The notes: a model not told the origin generated them from the letters alone. 64,000 nt of DNA from Tritonibacter scottomollicae (GCF_003003215.1 NZ_PVUF01000001.1:496001-560000); one strand, 5' to 3'. Counted from the first letter of the stretch, positions 16,345-28,579 are shown. Program-made: numbers and translations.

Positions 16345-19300
16345 TCAATAATCCCGCTTGAAGAAAACACCAAGCCCGGTTTCGCCCTCGCTATCGGCTT
16401 TGCCTGTGACGGTCAGGGATTTCGTAAGATCCAAGTTGATGGTCAGCTCGCTATCGCCTTCGGACGTGATGTTGAGGTCGGTGTAGACGTTGTCTGCGAG
16501 ATAGCCGCCCAGCCCGAGTTGCCCAATCCCGAGGTTATCGGCCCCGATGTCCACGTTGTCGGCGCCGGTACTGTCCCGCAGGGCCTTCTGCGCGCCTCCT
16601 CCGCGACCGCTGAGCGTCAGGGCGGAGCTTGCCAGTCGGGCCAGAGCGAGCGGCGAGATATCCTGAATATTGTCCCCGAACAAAAGCAGGGCCAATGCTT
16701 CTTCGCTGGGGCGCGGAGGGTCGGATGTGACCTTGATTTGTGGGCTGTCCACCTGACCGGAAATCGACAGGGTCGCGGTGCCCTGTTCCGTGTTCGCGGT
16801 GGATGTGAATTCCAGGTAGGGCTTCAGGTCTCCAAGCAGAGTGATGCGCCCTTCGTCGAGGTTCAGCCTACGGCCAAGGATGTCGAAGGTGCCGCGGATC
16901 AGGCCAATCTGTCCCGAGGGCGCCAGATTTGAAGTTGTGCCCCGCACCGTGATTGCACCGCCAAGCTCTGCATTGAGGCCGCGGCCTCGGGCAAAGATAC
17001 GGTTGGGGGCGCTGATCAGCACATTGAGCGCGATATTGGTCTTGCTGCCACCGCCACCGGACCCGGTCTCGATCAGCCCGGCACGTGCTCTGGTGGTGAT
17101 CTGTGCCCTTGATTGGCCGCGATGTCGGATGGGTGGGATCGGGGCAGCAGAAACGGCACCACCTGCGGTGTTGAGGTTGATATTTGTCTCACCGACATCG
17201 ATGCGCCCACCAAGGCTGCTGTTGCCGGCCAGCGCACCTGATAGACGCAAATCGCCGCCCAACGAGGTCTTGTAGGAGAGATTGTCGGTCAAGACGACCT
17301 CTGCCAGGGAGATCTGCAAATTGCCGTTGTAAGGCGCATTGAGCGAGACCGGCCCGCTGACTTGAATTTGTCCGCCATCGCGCGGGCGCGCGCTGAGCGA
17401 CAGCGTGGCAGAGCCATTGCTGAGCGAGACGCGGGTGGTGATACCATCTATCGCTTGGGCTGCTTGCGGCAGGACCAGCTGCGCGTCTGCGGTCGTCACG
17501 GTTCCGCTGACGGAGCTGAGTTGTGCCGGTCCGCGCAGGGCCAGATCGAACCGTGCCAGCCCCTTCAGCAGGTTCGGCTTCAGAAAGGCGTTTGCGCCTT
17601 CAAGGCGCAGCGAGCCTTTGGCGGTGATATCCGCAACCGCCTGTGCTTCGTCCCATGTGCCCGCAATGCGAGAGTCGATCCCAAGTGGGCCATCCGCTGT
17701 GGTTTCGACGCTCCAGACGCCATTCTCTCGGCTGGCGTCGCCCTTTGCGGTGAGGACACCATCGAGGCCGGGTATCACCTGCTGCAGTTGCCGCACCATG
17801 GCATCGAAATTGATACGGGCTGATCCATCATTCTCATTGAACTGCCCGTCCAGCGTTGCAGAAGCCCCTGCTGGCCCCGTGACATCGCCGCCGCCGTTCC
17901 ATTCTCCAGCGCGGCGGGAGGCCGTGATATCTGCGGAGGCGGAACCTCCGAGGCTGTCGGTGAAAGCGCGTACATTTGCGACCTCGGCTTTCAGGTTCAT
18001 ATCGACATCGCCGGAAGCTTCGATAAATGAACCATCAAAGCGCGCCGTGCTGTCGCCGGGAGCGGTCAGATCACCTTCGGCCTGCCATTCACCGTTGCGG
18101 CGTGTAGCTGTCAGCTTGGTGGTGGCCTGCCCTTTGATAGAGGGGGCAAATTGTTCGATGCGCGCAATCAAGGCTGAGAGATCCAGATCCACAGCGCCCT
18201 GTGCTTCGTCAAACGCGCCCTTGATGCGGGCCTGTGCGCCGCCGGTTGCACTGAGATCGGTCTGTGCGGTCCAGCGCCCGTCGCGGCGGGTGGCGGTGCC
18301 CTTTGCAACCAGCGGGGCTCCGGCCAGTTGCGGGGCAAAGGCCTCTGGTGCGGCGACGAAGGCGTCAAACGCAAAATCCGCCGCGCCTTCGAGGGTGAAG
18401 CTACCGTCCAGATCCATCGACGTCTCGCGCGGGCCGCGTAACTCCGCTGTCCCATCCAGCCGGTCACCTGTGCGGTCGAAATTCGCAGATAGGGTCAGGG
18501 GGCCGGGCAGTTCCGGGACGAAGCGATCAAGCCGCGCGAGCCGGGCGTCAAGGCGCAAGGCGCCTTCGCCACTGTCGAGGGTGCCCTGGCCGGTGGCGCT
18601 GATCTCGGTCGCCTGCAGGTCAAACTGGTCGATCCGCACACCGGATGTGTCGCGCGCGGCCACCAGTTTCAACGTGCTCTCGCCGGTCAACAATGGGTCG
18701 ACATCGGCGATCCCGGTGCCCAGGTCCTGTCCGGTCAATGCCAGATCCACACCAAAGGCGCCGCTCAACGGTTGGAAATGGCCTGTTACATCGGCGATTG
18801 CTGACCCGGACAGCGACAGCCCAGCAATCTCGGAAAAACGTTTCAGGTCGTCGGCGGTCAGCGCAAGCTCGGTTGCAATGCGAAGGTCGTTCTCGACGCC
18901 GTTGAAGCGCACATCGCCGCGCGCCGCGTAGCTCTCTCCCTGCACGTCCAGATCGCGGATCAGGAAATCGGCACCTTCTTTGGTGGTCAGGCGAGCGCTC
19001 AGCGTAAGGTCGCTGCCAGTGGCGGCGGCAAGGGCTGGATCTGCCAGAACAAACCCGTTCAACCGCGCGTCAATGGCCCCGTCAAGCGCAAAGCCTGCGC
19101 TTTGATCCAATGCGCCAGCCGCGTTGATGACGGCGCGGGAAATGGCCATGTCGGGTGTTCGTAGTTGGTCCAGCTCACCGTTGATTTGCCAGTTCTCGTC
19201 CGCCGGTTTCTGCAGGGTCAGGGAGACACCGGCAACAGTCGTGTCTGCACCGGGCACCGGCAATATGACAGCGGCCTGACCGTCAGGTGGCGTGATCGCA

Positions 19301-20355
19301 GCCTTCAGGTTTGCGGTCTGCAGGTTCCCCGCCTCCAGGGAGAGGGCTCCGGTCAGTTGCAAGGCGCGGGTGCGTAGCGCGAGGCTTTCCAGCTCTACGC
19401 CGCCGCTTGGCAAGGTGCGCCCTTTCAGATTGGCCCGCAGGCCCGGACCGAAGAACGGACGATAGGTCGGCCGTAAAAGCGGATCGATATTGCCACCCAG
19501 ATCGGCGGCAAATGCCAGACCTGCATCCGCCCCGCCGGCAACATCGGCAAGCCCGGTAAGGCTGACAGTTCCGCTGATCCGGTCGTTGCCATTGGTTGCA
19601 AATCCAATGTCTGCGCTGAAATCCTCAAGCGGGCCCGCGCCTTTGATCGCAAGGCTCAGATCCGGACGTCCGGGAATGTCCATCACATCGGACAGCAAGC
19701 CACCGGAGGCCTCTTGCAAGGCAAGATCCAGTGACAATTGCTCTGTCGAGTTTGAGAACGATGCCGCCAGAGAGAGTGCGTCGCCGCGCCGGTCGAGACG
19801 GGCCACACGCAGAGTGGTGTCCAGCGCACCGTCCGCAAGAGACAGGGCGCCGGTCACGGAGAGGGAGGCTTCCTGCCCTGCAAGCTCCTCTCCTAGAAGG
19901 ATTTCATTTGCGGCGATTTCGCCGATCTCTAGCGCAACGGGCAGGTCCGGCAGCGAGAAGGGCGTCGCCTCAGGTGTTGGCAGGTCCGGATCGGCAGGCA
20001 GGGATTTGGGGCTGCGTTCGACGATGATACGATCTGCTTTGAGGCGGTTGACCGAAAACCGCCCTCGTACCAGCGCCAACCGGTTCCAGTCGAGTTCAGC
20101 GCCTTCGACGGTCAGCCAGACGCCGTCCTCGTCCGACACTGTCAGACGGGCAATCTTGGCCTGTGAGGAGAATGCCCCTTCGAGCCCCTGCACGTTTATG
20201 GAGCGGCTGTCGCCTGATAGCGTGTCTTCCAGAAAAGAAACCAGCAACCCGCCGGATTCCGAGGCGTCTTGCTGCGCAACTGCAGACAAAGGCGTCAGGG
20301 CGGTGCAGGTGGTTAGGCCGGTGACGGTGACGAGGGTGCGAACGGTATGTTTCAA
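16345..20355 (-). CDS. tamB: TamB-like translocation and assembly module subunit (DUF490/AsmA-like)
   Basis: A 1336-residue protein anchored by an N-terminal signal or anchor (MKHTVRTLVTVTGLTTCTAL) and predicted to be almost all beta strand. TamB proteins span the periplasm and work with TamA in outer-membrane protein insertion and lipid transport. The C-terminal DUF490 region is visible in the last 350 residues (for example ARGRGLNAELGGAITVRGT, LTVTGKADSEGETGLGVFFK). Between about residues 615 and 920 there are at least four tandem units of about 65-70 residues built around RRxGxWxxxxDxxxPxG, consistent with the long beta-groove fold. The start overlaps the tamA stop (ATGA), so the pair is co-translated. 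Confidence 0.9.
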   Translation of the reverse strand: MKHTVRTLVTVTGLTTCTALTPLSAVAQQDASESGGLLVSFLEDTLSGDSRSINVQGLEGAFSSQAKIARLTVSDEDGVWLTVEGAELDWNRLALVRGRFSVNRLKADRIIVERSPKSLPADPDLPTPEATPFSLPDLPVALEIGEIAANEILLGEELAGQEASLSVTGALSLADGALDTTLRVARLDRRGDALSLAASFSNSTEQLSLDLALQEASGGLLSDVMDIPGRPDLSLAIKGAGPLEDFSADIGFATNGNDRISGTVSLTGLADVAGGADAGLAFAADLGGNIDPLLRPTYRPFFGPGLRANLKGRTLPSGGVELESLALRTRALQLTGALSLEAGNLQTANLKAAITPPDGQAAVILPVPGADTTVAGVSLTLQKPADENWQINGELDQLRTPDMAISRAVINAAGALDQSAGFALDGAIDARLNGFVLADPALAAATGSDLTLSARLTTKEGADFLIRDLDVQGESYAARGDVRFNGVENDLRIATELALTADDLKRFSEIAGLSLSGSAIADVTGHFQPLSGAFGVDLALTGQDLGTGIADVDPLLTGESTLKLVAARDTSGVRIDQFDLQATEISATGQGTLDSGEGALRLDARLARLDRFVPELPGPLTLSANFDRTGDRLDGTAELRGPRETSMDLDGSFTLEGAADFAFDAFVAAPEAFAPQLAGAPLVAKGTATRRDGRWTAQTDLSATGGAQARIKGAFDEAQGAVDLDLSALIARIEQFAPSIKGQATTKLTATRRNGEWQAEGDLTAPGDSTARFDGSFIEASGDVDMNLKAEVANVRAFTDSLGGSASADITASRRAGEWNGGGDVTGPAGASATLDGQFNENDGSARINFDAMVRQLQQVIPGLDGVLTAKGDASRENGVWSVETTADGPLGIDSRIAGTWDEAQAVADITAKGSLRLEGANAFLKPNLLKGLARFDLALRGPAQLSSVSGTVTTADAQLVLPQAAQAIDGITTRVSLSNGSATLSLSARPRDGGQIQVSGPVSLNAPYNGNLQISLAEVVLTDNLSYKTSLGGDLRLSGALAGNSSLGGRIDVGETNINLNTAGGAVSAAPIPPIRHRGQSRAQITTRARAGLIETGSGGGGSKTNIALNVLISAPNRIFARGRGLNAELGGAITVRGTTSNLAPSGQIGLIRGTFDILGRRLNLDEGRITLLGDLKPYLEFTSTANTEQGTATLSISGQVDSPQIKVTSDPPRPSEEALALLLFGDNIQDISPLALARLASSALTLSGRGGGAQKALRDSTGADNVDIGADNLGIGQLGLGGYLADNVYTDLNITSEGDSELTINLDLTKSLTVTGKADSEGETGLGVFFKRDY

Positions 20356-22184
20356 AACGCCTGTCCTATGCCGATGTAAAACTGCAGCCCGTCCTCGGTA
20401 TCACCTGAAACAGGCATCGCCAGATCAAGCCGGATCGGACCGATCCCGGTTACATTATACCGCAGGCCGAGGCCCGCGCCTGCGTGGAATTCGCTGTCAC
20501 CGCTGACAAAGCTGTCCTGGTCAACAAAGCCTGCGTCGTAGAACCCGACGAGCGAAATCGTGTCGGTGATCCGGCCACGCACCTCGCCCGACAGCGCGAG
20601 GTATCCGCGCCCGCCTGCTGTCTTGCCGCCGACGTCGATGCCGAGGGACTGGAACTCCTGCCCGCGCACGGATCCTGCCCCGCCAGAGAAATAGAGCAAT
20701 GTTGGTGAGACGTTATTCTGGTCGGGCCCGATCAGGGAGCCCAGCTGAACACGCCCGGCCAATACGATGCGACCAGAACTGCCGAGCGATTTATATCCAC
20801 GGGCGTCGATGTTGATCTGCACGCCGGGGTCGCCGCCACCCAGACCGACGAAGGGCACGATCTCGCCATCAAGATAGTAGCCGGCGGACGGATCGGTCTT
20901 GACGTTTCGTTTGTCCTTTTCGCCCCTCAGACGCCCGGCAAAATACTTGAATTCCCGGTTGTCGCCAAAGGCATCATCGGCTTTGACATAGCGCAGTCCC
21001 AAAGCGCCCTCGACAAATGTGGTGTCAGAGACGATGCGCCGAACCCCGATGGCAGCCGTTGCGCTTCTGGCGGTGTAGTGCTCTTCCTGCAATTGCTCCA
21101 GCGCGGCGAGGTAGAACAGCGTTCTGTCCGTGCCAAGGGCCGCAGGGCGGTCCAGACGCGCCGAGACGCTTCCGTCGAGTTCGCTGGTGCCAAGGCCACT
21201 GACAGACAGGTCGATCTTCAACCGCTCTGCCGCGCCGAAGAGATTGCGGTGCATCCAGCTGCTGCTGAGTTTTACCGCTTCGGACGAAGACACCTCAACG
21301 CCGAAGGTAAAACGGCGCTTGGGCTGGTCTTCCACCTCGGCGATGAAATCAAGCGTGCCGTCCGGGTTTGGTGTCTCTGCCTGCTTTACCGTCACGGTTG
21401 AAAAAGCGCCGGTGCGGCGCAGGCGGGTGGCGGATTTCGACACTAGATCCGGGTGATAGGTTTGCCCCGTTGCAAACCCTGCAATGCGCTGTATCGCTTC
21501 GCGCCGCACGTCAGACTGTCCGGTGATCCGCAGATTGCCCAGCTGCAGCCGGGGCCCCGGCGCGATCTGTAGGTCCGCATCGAGGCGCTGTTTGACCGCA
21601 TCGGCGGTGATGGACTGATTTGACAGTTCTGCCTTGGCGTGGCCCGCGCGGTCCCATGCGCCCAGTCCTGCAGTTGCCGCCTGTTGAATGACACCCGTGC
21701 TTGCAGGGCGTCCGGATGCAAAATCCGCTGGCAGATTGGCAGGTTCGTTGGCTGGCAGTGGTCTGACTACGGCGCGACCGAAGGTGAAGGAGGGGCCGGG
21801 ATCAACCGAGATGTCGATCTTGTCCACTGATCTCGGCGGGTTCAGCAAATTGATTGCCGCGGCTTCGCGCCCATCGAGACGAATGTTCACGACCGGTGCA
21901 AAATATCCGGCGTCATAGAGCACCTGCACCAAAGTACGGTAGTCGGACAGCGCGGCGGCAATGATTTCCTGCAGTTCTGCACCGTCGCCGAGGATCAGCG
22001 CGGCGCTGGCGCCCTCCAGCTTGTCGGTGAGCTCCTCCGGTGCTTTGGGTGCGGAGAGGTTTGCCTCAAGCGCATGAAGCGCGGCCCCCGGAAGCGCCAC
22101 GCCAAAGCCGATAGCCAGAGACAGGGGCCGCAGGGCGCGAAGAAGGCGGCGCGCGGTCGGGCGCGGGTGGCGAAAGCTGGTCAT
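20352..22184 (-). CDS. tamA: TamA-like outer-membrane assembly protein (Omp85 family)
   Basis: A 610-residue Omp85-family protein. The chosen ATG at 22184 has GGAG five bases upstream and directly precedes a good signal peptide (LSLAIGFGVALPGAALHA). A frame extension to 22247 adds 21 residues without a ribosome site. Periplasmic POTRA-like repeats occupy roughly residues 45-290 (for example PRLQLGNLRITGQSDVRREA), and the C-terminal half is a surface-antigen beta barrel ending in QFYIGIGQAF with a C-terminal Phe, as outer-membrane barrels usually do. The gene overlaps tamB by four bases. A role in barrel-protein insertion with TamB follows from the family. Confidence 0.9.
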   Translation of the reverse strand: MTSFRHPRPTARRLLRALRPLSLAIGFGVALPGAALHALEANLSAPKAPEELTDKLEGASAALILGDGAELQEIIAAALSDYRTLVQVLYDAGYFAPVVNIRLDGREAAAINLLNPPRSVDKIDISVDPGPSFTFGRAVVRPLPANEPANLPADFASGRPASTGVIQQAATAGLGAWDRAGHAKAELSNQSITADAVKQRLDADLQIAPGPRLQLGNLRITGQSDVRREAIQRIAGFATGQTYHPDLVSKSATRLRRTGAFSTVTVKQAETPNPDGTLDFIAEVEDQPKRRFTFGVEVSSSEAVKLSSSWMHRNLFGAAERLKIDLSVSGLGTSELDGSVSARLDRPAALGTDRTLFYLAALEQLQEEHYTARSATAAIGVRRIVSDTTFVEGALGLRYVKADDAFGDNREFKYFAGRLRGEKDKRNVKTDPSAGYYLDGEIVPFVGLGGGDPGVQINIDARGYKSLGSSGRIVLAGRVQLGSLIGPDQNNVSPTLLYFSGGAGSVRGQEFQSLGIDVGGKTAGGRGYLALSGEVRGRITDTISLVGFYDAGFVDQDSFVSGDSEFHAGAGLGLRYNVTGIGPIRLDLAMPVSGDTEDGLQFYIGIGQAF

Positions 22185-22349
22185 TGGGTCTCCGGCAGCG
22201 AGCAATCGGTTTTCTTGTTGTCCGAGCCAGGTAGGCCGGCGGAACATTATGTCGACGCTACACGCTTGGCGAATGTCAGAAAACCTTCGCGCAAGATACA
22301 GCTCTACGTGGAGTTGCAGTTGTGGCGCAAGGCGGCGGAAATCTGCCGA

Positions 22350-23339
22350 CTACTCAGGCGCTGTCATGGCCCGTGCAACATCGAGCATCCGAGCCGAAAA
22401 TCCCCATTCATTGTCATACCAGCCAAAGACCCGCAGTTGCTGACCCTCCACCATGCGGGTCTCAGGGGCCGCCAAAATCAGCGATTCCGGGCGCGCACGC
22501 AAATCGGAGGACACCAGTGGTTGATCGGTCCAGCCAAGAATGGGCGACTGCGAAGCCGCCGCTTTCAGTGCCGCGAGGAGATCGCCTTCATCCCACGTGC
22601 TGCTGAGGCGCGCGACCAGATCCACGGCAGAAACGCTGGCGGTCGGGACGCGGACGGCGGCGCCGGAAATCCGGCCTTTGAGATGCGGCATGACGACATC
22701 TATCAGATGCATCGCCGATGTGGTGGTCGGCACCATCGACTGCGCCCCGCCACGTGACCGGGCAAAGTCACCGCGGGGGGTGTCCACCATCGGTTGCGAA
22801 TTTGTGTAGCAATGAATGGTGGTCATGTGACCACTCTCAATGCCTGCCACTTGATCCACCAGCTGCACCAGGCCCGCAACGGCGTTGGTCGTGCAGGAGG
22901 CATTGGACACGATTTTCGCACCTGCCAGATCGGCCTGATTGACGCCATAGACGACGGTGACTTCAGCCGCAGGGGACGGGCCAGAGATCAGCACTTTGCT
23001 CGCACCGGCACTCAGGCCGCGTTCTGCCAGGTCGGTGGTGCGCGCGATCCCCGTGCAATCCAGCAGGATATAGACCTCTGACAAATCGAGATTGGTGATA
23101 TTTGCCTGTTGATGAAGCGGGATGCAGCGGTTGTCGACGCACAAGGTGCCGTCACCCAGCGAGACCGAGCCGGGGTAGGGGCCGAAGGTGCTGTCATACT
23201 GAAACAGATAGGCACACATCTCCGGATCGGCGATGTCGTTGATGCAGGCGATCTCGATCTCCGAACCGCGAGGGCTGCTCAGGATCTGACGCAAAATCGT
23301 GCGGCCAATGCGGCCGAATCCATTGATTGCTATCTTCAT
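22350..23339 (-). CDS. GAPDH-family dehydrogenase, possibly erythrose-4-phosphate dehydrogenase
   Basis: A 329-residue NAD-dependent phosphorylating dehydrogenase. It begins with the Rossmann motif MKIAINGFGRIGR, which fixes the start at 23339. The catalytic cysteine is present in SNASCTTN, but the next residues are AVAG instead of the usual CLAP. The C-terminal half has HCYTNSQ, VRVPTASVSAVDL and WYDNEWGFSARMLD. Several positions (IESGHMTTIH, VSAVDL, APETRM, GFSARMLD) resemble Epd, which makes 4-phosphoerythronate for pyridoxal phosphate, more than glycolytic GAPDH. The assignment is not certain. It is transcribed away from the glycine riboswitch and gcv operon; pyridoxal phosphate is the GcvP cofactor. 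A frame extension upstream to 23558 lies antisense to the riboswitch and is not coding. Confidence 0.8.
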   Translation of the reverse strand: MKIAINGFGRIGRTILRQILSSPRGSEIEIACINDIADPEMCAYLFQYDSTFGPYPGSVSLGDGTLCVDNRCIPLHQQANITNLDLSEVYILLDCTGIARTTDLAERGLSAGASKVLISGPSPAAEVTVVYGVNQADLAGAKIVSNASCTTNAVAGLVQLVDQVAGIESGHMTTIHCYTNSQPMVDTPRGDFARSRGGAQSMVPTTTSAMHLIDVVMPHLKGRISGAAVRVPTASVSAVDLVARLSSTWDEGDLLAALKAAASQSPILGWTDQPLVSSDLRARPESLILAAPETRMVEGQQLRVFGWYDNEWGFSARMLDVARAMTAPE

Positions 23340-23504
23340 GGGCAAAGCTATGGCAGCGGTTCTCGGCTCCGGCAATCCACCCGCACAATAATGGACGGCC
23401 TTGATACAATCGCAGTCCAGCGCGAATTCATCACCATTTGCGACAGGATAGGTACGGATTCCGTCTTGCGCCAGCCCATTGGCGCTGGTAGCTTCCGCCG
23501 CAGC

Positions 23505-23675
23505 ACATGGGAGAACCGATCCGGGCGAAAGCGCGTGAACTCGGTGCCGAAGGAGCAACCGCCCCGGAAACTCTCAGGCCAAACGGACCGTGTGCGCGAG
23601 ACTACTCTGGAGAGAGCCCGGCCAGACCGGGACGCCGAAGGGATAACGATCTCAGGCGAACGGGACAGAGGGGGC
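23505..23675 (+). promoter_or_regulatory. tandem glycine riboswitch upstream of gcvT
   Basis: Two consecutive aptamer-like units are recognisable. Unit I (about 23508-23590) has GGTGCCGAAGGAGCAA, then CCGGAAACTCTCAGGC and CGGACCG. Unit II (about 23603-23672) has CTCTGGAGAG, GACGCCGAAGGGATAA, ATCTCAGGCGAA and GGACAGAGGG. These are the conserved cores of the glycine riboswitch in its usual tandem arrangement. It ends about 112 bases before the gcvT ATG and would switch the glycine cleavage operon on when glycine is abundant. The exact ends need a covariance model. Confidence 0.9.
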
Positions 23676-23787
23676 ATCAAAGCGTGCAGGCGGGGCCTGC
23701 GCATAACCTTGGATGCCGGATGCCAATCGACGCGTTGACATGTTGTGAATTGACCGCACCGGCCGCAGACGCGGAAGGCAGGCCGAA

Positions 23788-24912
23788 ATGTCGGATCTGA
23801 AGACCACCCCCCTTACGGAATTGCACGAGAGCCTCGGGGCCAAGATGGTGCCCTTTGCAGGCTATGCTATGCCCGTGCAGTACCCGCTGGGGATCATGAA
23901 AGAGCATATCCACACGCGCGAAAAGGCCGGGCTGTTCGATGTCAGCCATATGGGTCAGGTGATCTTGCGCGGCGACAGCTTTGAGGCCGTCGCAAAAGCC
24001 TTTGAAAAACTGGTGCCGATGGATGTGCTGGGCCTCTCTGAGGGGCGCCAACGCTACGGTCTGTTCACCAACGACGCCGGCGGCATTGAGGATGACCTGA
24101 TGTTCGCCAATCGCGGCGACCATCTGTTTGTCGTCGTGAACGCGGCCTGCAAGGAGGCCGATATTGCCCGCATGACAGCCGCGCTGGAACCCGAAATCAA
24201 GGTCGAGCCGGTCACCGACCGCGCGCTGGTGGCCCTTCAGGGGCCGGCCGCCGAGGCGGCGCTGGAGGCACTGGTGCCCGGCGTTGCTGCCATGAAATTC
24301 ATGGATGTGGCGACGTTTGAATATGCGGGGGCCGAGCTGTGGATCTCCCGCTCTGGCTATACCGGCGAGGACGGCTACGAGATATCCGTGCCCAACGCTG
24401 TGGCCGAAAATCTTGCCAAATCGCTGCTGGAGCACCCGGATGTCGAGGCCATCGGCCTTGGTGCGCGGGATTCGCTGCGGCTTGAGGGCGGATTGTGCCT
24501 TTATGGGCATGATATCGATACGGAAACACGCCCGTTTGAGGCCACACTTGGCTGGGCCATCCAGAAGGTGCGTCGCCCTGATGGCGCGCGCGGGGGCGGC
24601 TTTCCCGGTGCGGATGCGATCTTTGCCGATCTTGGCGGGAATGCCCCGCGCAAGCGTGTGGGCCTGAAGCCCGAAGGTCGCGCGCCCATGCGCGAAGGCG
24701 TGGTGCTTTATGCCAGCTCCGAAGGCGGCGCGCCCATCGGCACCATCACCTCCGGCGGCTTTGGCCCCACGGTGGGCGGGCCGGTTGCCATGGGCTATGT
24801 CACGGCAGAACACGCCGCCATCGACACCCAGATCTTTGGCGAGCTGCGCGGTAAGCGCGTGCCCGTCACAGTTGCAAAGCTGCCCTTCGTGGCGGCAAAC
24901 TTCAAACGCTGA
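23788..24912 (+). CDS. gcvT: glycine cleavage system T protein (aminomethyltransferase)
   Basis: A 374-residue protein that transfers the methylene group from the aminomethyl-lipoyl H protein to tetrahydrofolate, releasing ammonia and 5,10-methylene-THF. Family features are LHESLGAKMVPFAGYAMPVQY at the N-terminus, LFDVSHMGQV, YGLFTNDAGGIEDD, RSGYTGEDGYEISVP, GLGARDSLRLEGGLCLYGHD, and a C-terminal barrel with GTITSGGFGPTVGGPVAMGYV. The length is normal for the family. First gene after the glycine riboswitch; gcvH follows 42 bases later. Confidence 0.97.
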   Translation: MSDLKTTPLTELHESLGAKMVPFAGYAMPVQYPLGIMKEHIHTREKAGLFDVSHMGQVILRGDSFEAVAKAFEKLVPMDVLGLSEGRQRYGLFTNDAGGIEDDLMFANRGDHLFVVVNAACKEADIARMTAALEPEIKVEPVTDRALVALQGPAAEAALEALVPGVAAMKFMDVATFEYAGAELWISRSGYTGEDGYEISVPNAVAENLAKSLLEHPDVEAIGLGARDSLRLEGGLCLYGHDIDTETRPFEATLGWAIQKVRRPDGARGGGFPGADAIFADLGGNAPRKRVGLKPEGRAPMREGVVLYASSEGGAPIGTITSGGFGPTVGGPVAMGYVTAEHAAIDTQIFGELRGKRVPVTVAKLPFVAANFKR

Positions 24913-24954
24913 ACACCCGTCCCCGAAAGAACGGTCAACACAGGAAGAGTACCC

Positions 24955-25314
24955 ATGAAATACACCGAAGAACACGAATGGCTGCAGGTCGAAGGCGAAA
25001 TCGTGACGGTCGGCATCACCGCGCACGCCGCCGAGCAACTGGGCGATGTGGTCTTTGTCGAACTGCCCGAGGTGGGCAGCGAAGTGACCAAGGATGACGA
25101 GATCGTGGTGATCGAATCCGTCAAGGCTGCCTCTGACATCCTGGCGCCGCTGGATGGTGAAGTTGTCGAGGTCAACGAAGCCATCGTGGACGAGCCCAAC
25201 AAGGTCAACGACGACCCGGAAGGCGAGGCGTGGTTCTTCAAGCTGAAGGTCTCTGACATGTCGCCGATGGACGATTACATGGATGCGGCCGGTTACAAGG
25301 ACTTCATCGGCTGA
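24955..25314 (+). CDS. gcvH: glycine cleavage system H protein (lipoyl carrier)
   Basis: A 119-residue lipoyl-domain protein that shuttles the aminomethyl group between GcvP, GcvT and the lipoamide dehydrogenase. The lipoylated lysine is in [12 protein letters not shown] near residue 60; [10 protein letters not shown] opens the protein and [11 protein letters not shown] lies in the usual C-terminal position. AGGAAGAG precedes the ATG. The length is slightly under that of E. coli GcvH (129). It is co-transcribed with gcvT; a hairpin and 126 bases separate it from gcvP. Confidence 0.96.
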   Translation: MKYTEEHEWLQVEGEIVTVGITAHAAEQLGDVVFVELPEVGSEVTKDDEIVVIESVKAASDILAPLDGEVVEVNEAIVDEPNKVNDDPEGEAWFFKLKVSDMSPMDDYMDAAGYKDFIG

Positions 25315-25322
25315 TGCACTTC

Positions 25323-25349
25323 TGGCCCGCTGCCCCATGGCGCGGGCCA
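25323..25349 (+). terminator. hairpin between gcvH and gcvP (possible attenuator)
   Basis: TGGCCCGC (25323-25330) pairs with GCGGGCCA (25342-25349) around an 11-base loop, followed only by TTTCG. The T-run is too short for a confident intrinsic terminator. It could lower gcvP transcription relative to gcvTH or protect the gcvTH message. Confidence 0.35.
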
Positions 25350-25440
25350 TTTCGTATGGACACTGGCACCAACGGGTTTGCCCGACCCATTGTGCTGTGC
25401 CTCTTGGACCTGAATCTGACTGACCTTAAGGAGGCAAGCG

Positions 25441-28290
<2,850 letters not shown>

Positions 28291-28307
28291 ATCACAGTTA
28301 CATGGAC

Positions 28308-28373
28308 GCGCCCCCGGTGCCCGGGGGCGCGACAGGTCTCAGCAGGGCCCTTCCCATGCGGGGAGGGCCCTGC
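28308..28373 (+). terminator. double hairpin downstream of gcvP
   Basis: Hairpin 1 (28308-28330) pairs GCGCCCCC with GGGGGCGC. Hairpin 2 (28342-28373) pairs GCAGGGCCCT with AGGGCCCTGC, extended through TCCC/GGGA. There is no long T-run, only GCGTTTGG after the second stem. They probably end or protect the gcv transcript. The remaining 28374-28579 shows no gene. Confidence 0.6.
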
Positions 28374-28579
28374 GCGTTTGGCGCTGGCGTGATGGTCACT
28401 GCAGGGGTTCGGTTCGATCTTCCGCGGGTGTCGTCAGCGATATGCGAAGCGCTGTGCGCTGGCCCCTTTACTCAGGAGAGGTGGCGCCAACTAGAAATCC
28501 GGCACGCGAGGCTGTAAGCTGTTGGCCCCCACAATCACGCGCAGCTGCACCACCGGCCAAAATCACGCTGCCATTGCAT

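Noticed and set aside
17405-18931. A 508-codon plus-strand frame within tamB
   Set aside because: Ser/Ala/Arg-rich antisense shadow with no ribosome site or motif.
23340-23558. N-terminal extension of the GAPDH-family protein
   Set aside because: Residues upstream of MKIAINGFGRIGR are not GAPDH-like and are read antisense to riboswitch unit I.
23677-25350. A 557-codon minus-strand frame over gcvT and gcvH
   Set aside because: Runs antisense through two highly conserved genes and the end of the riboswitch; composition is His/Gly/Ala-rich, as antisense frames are.
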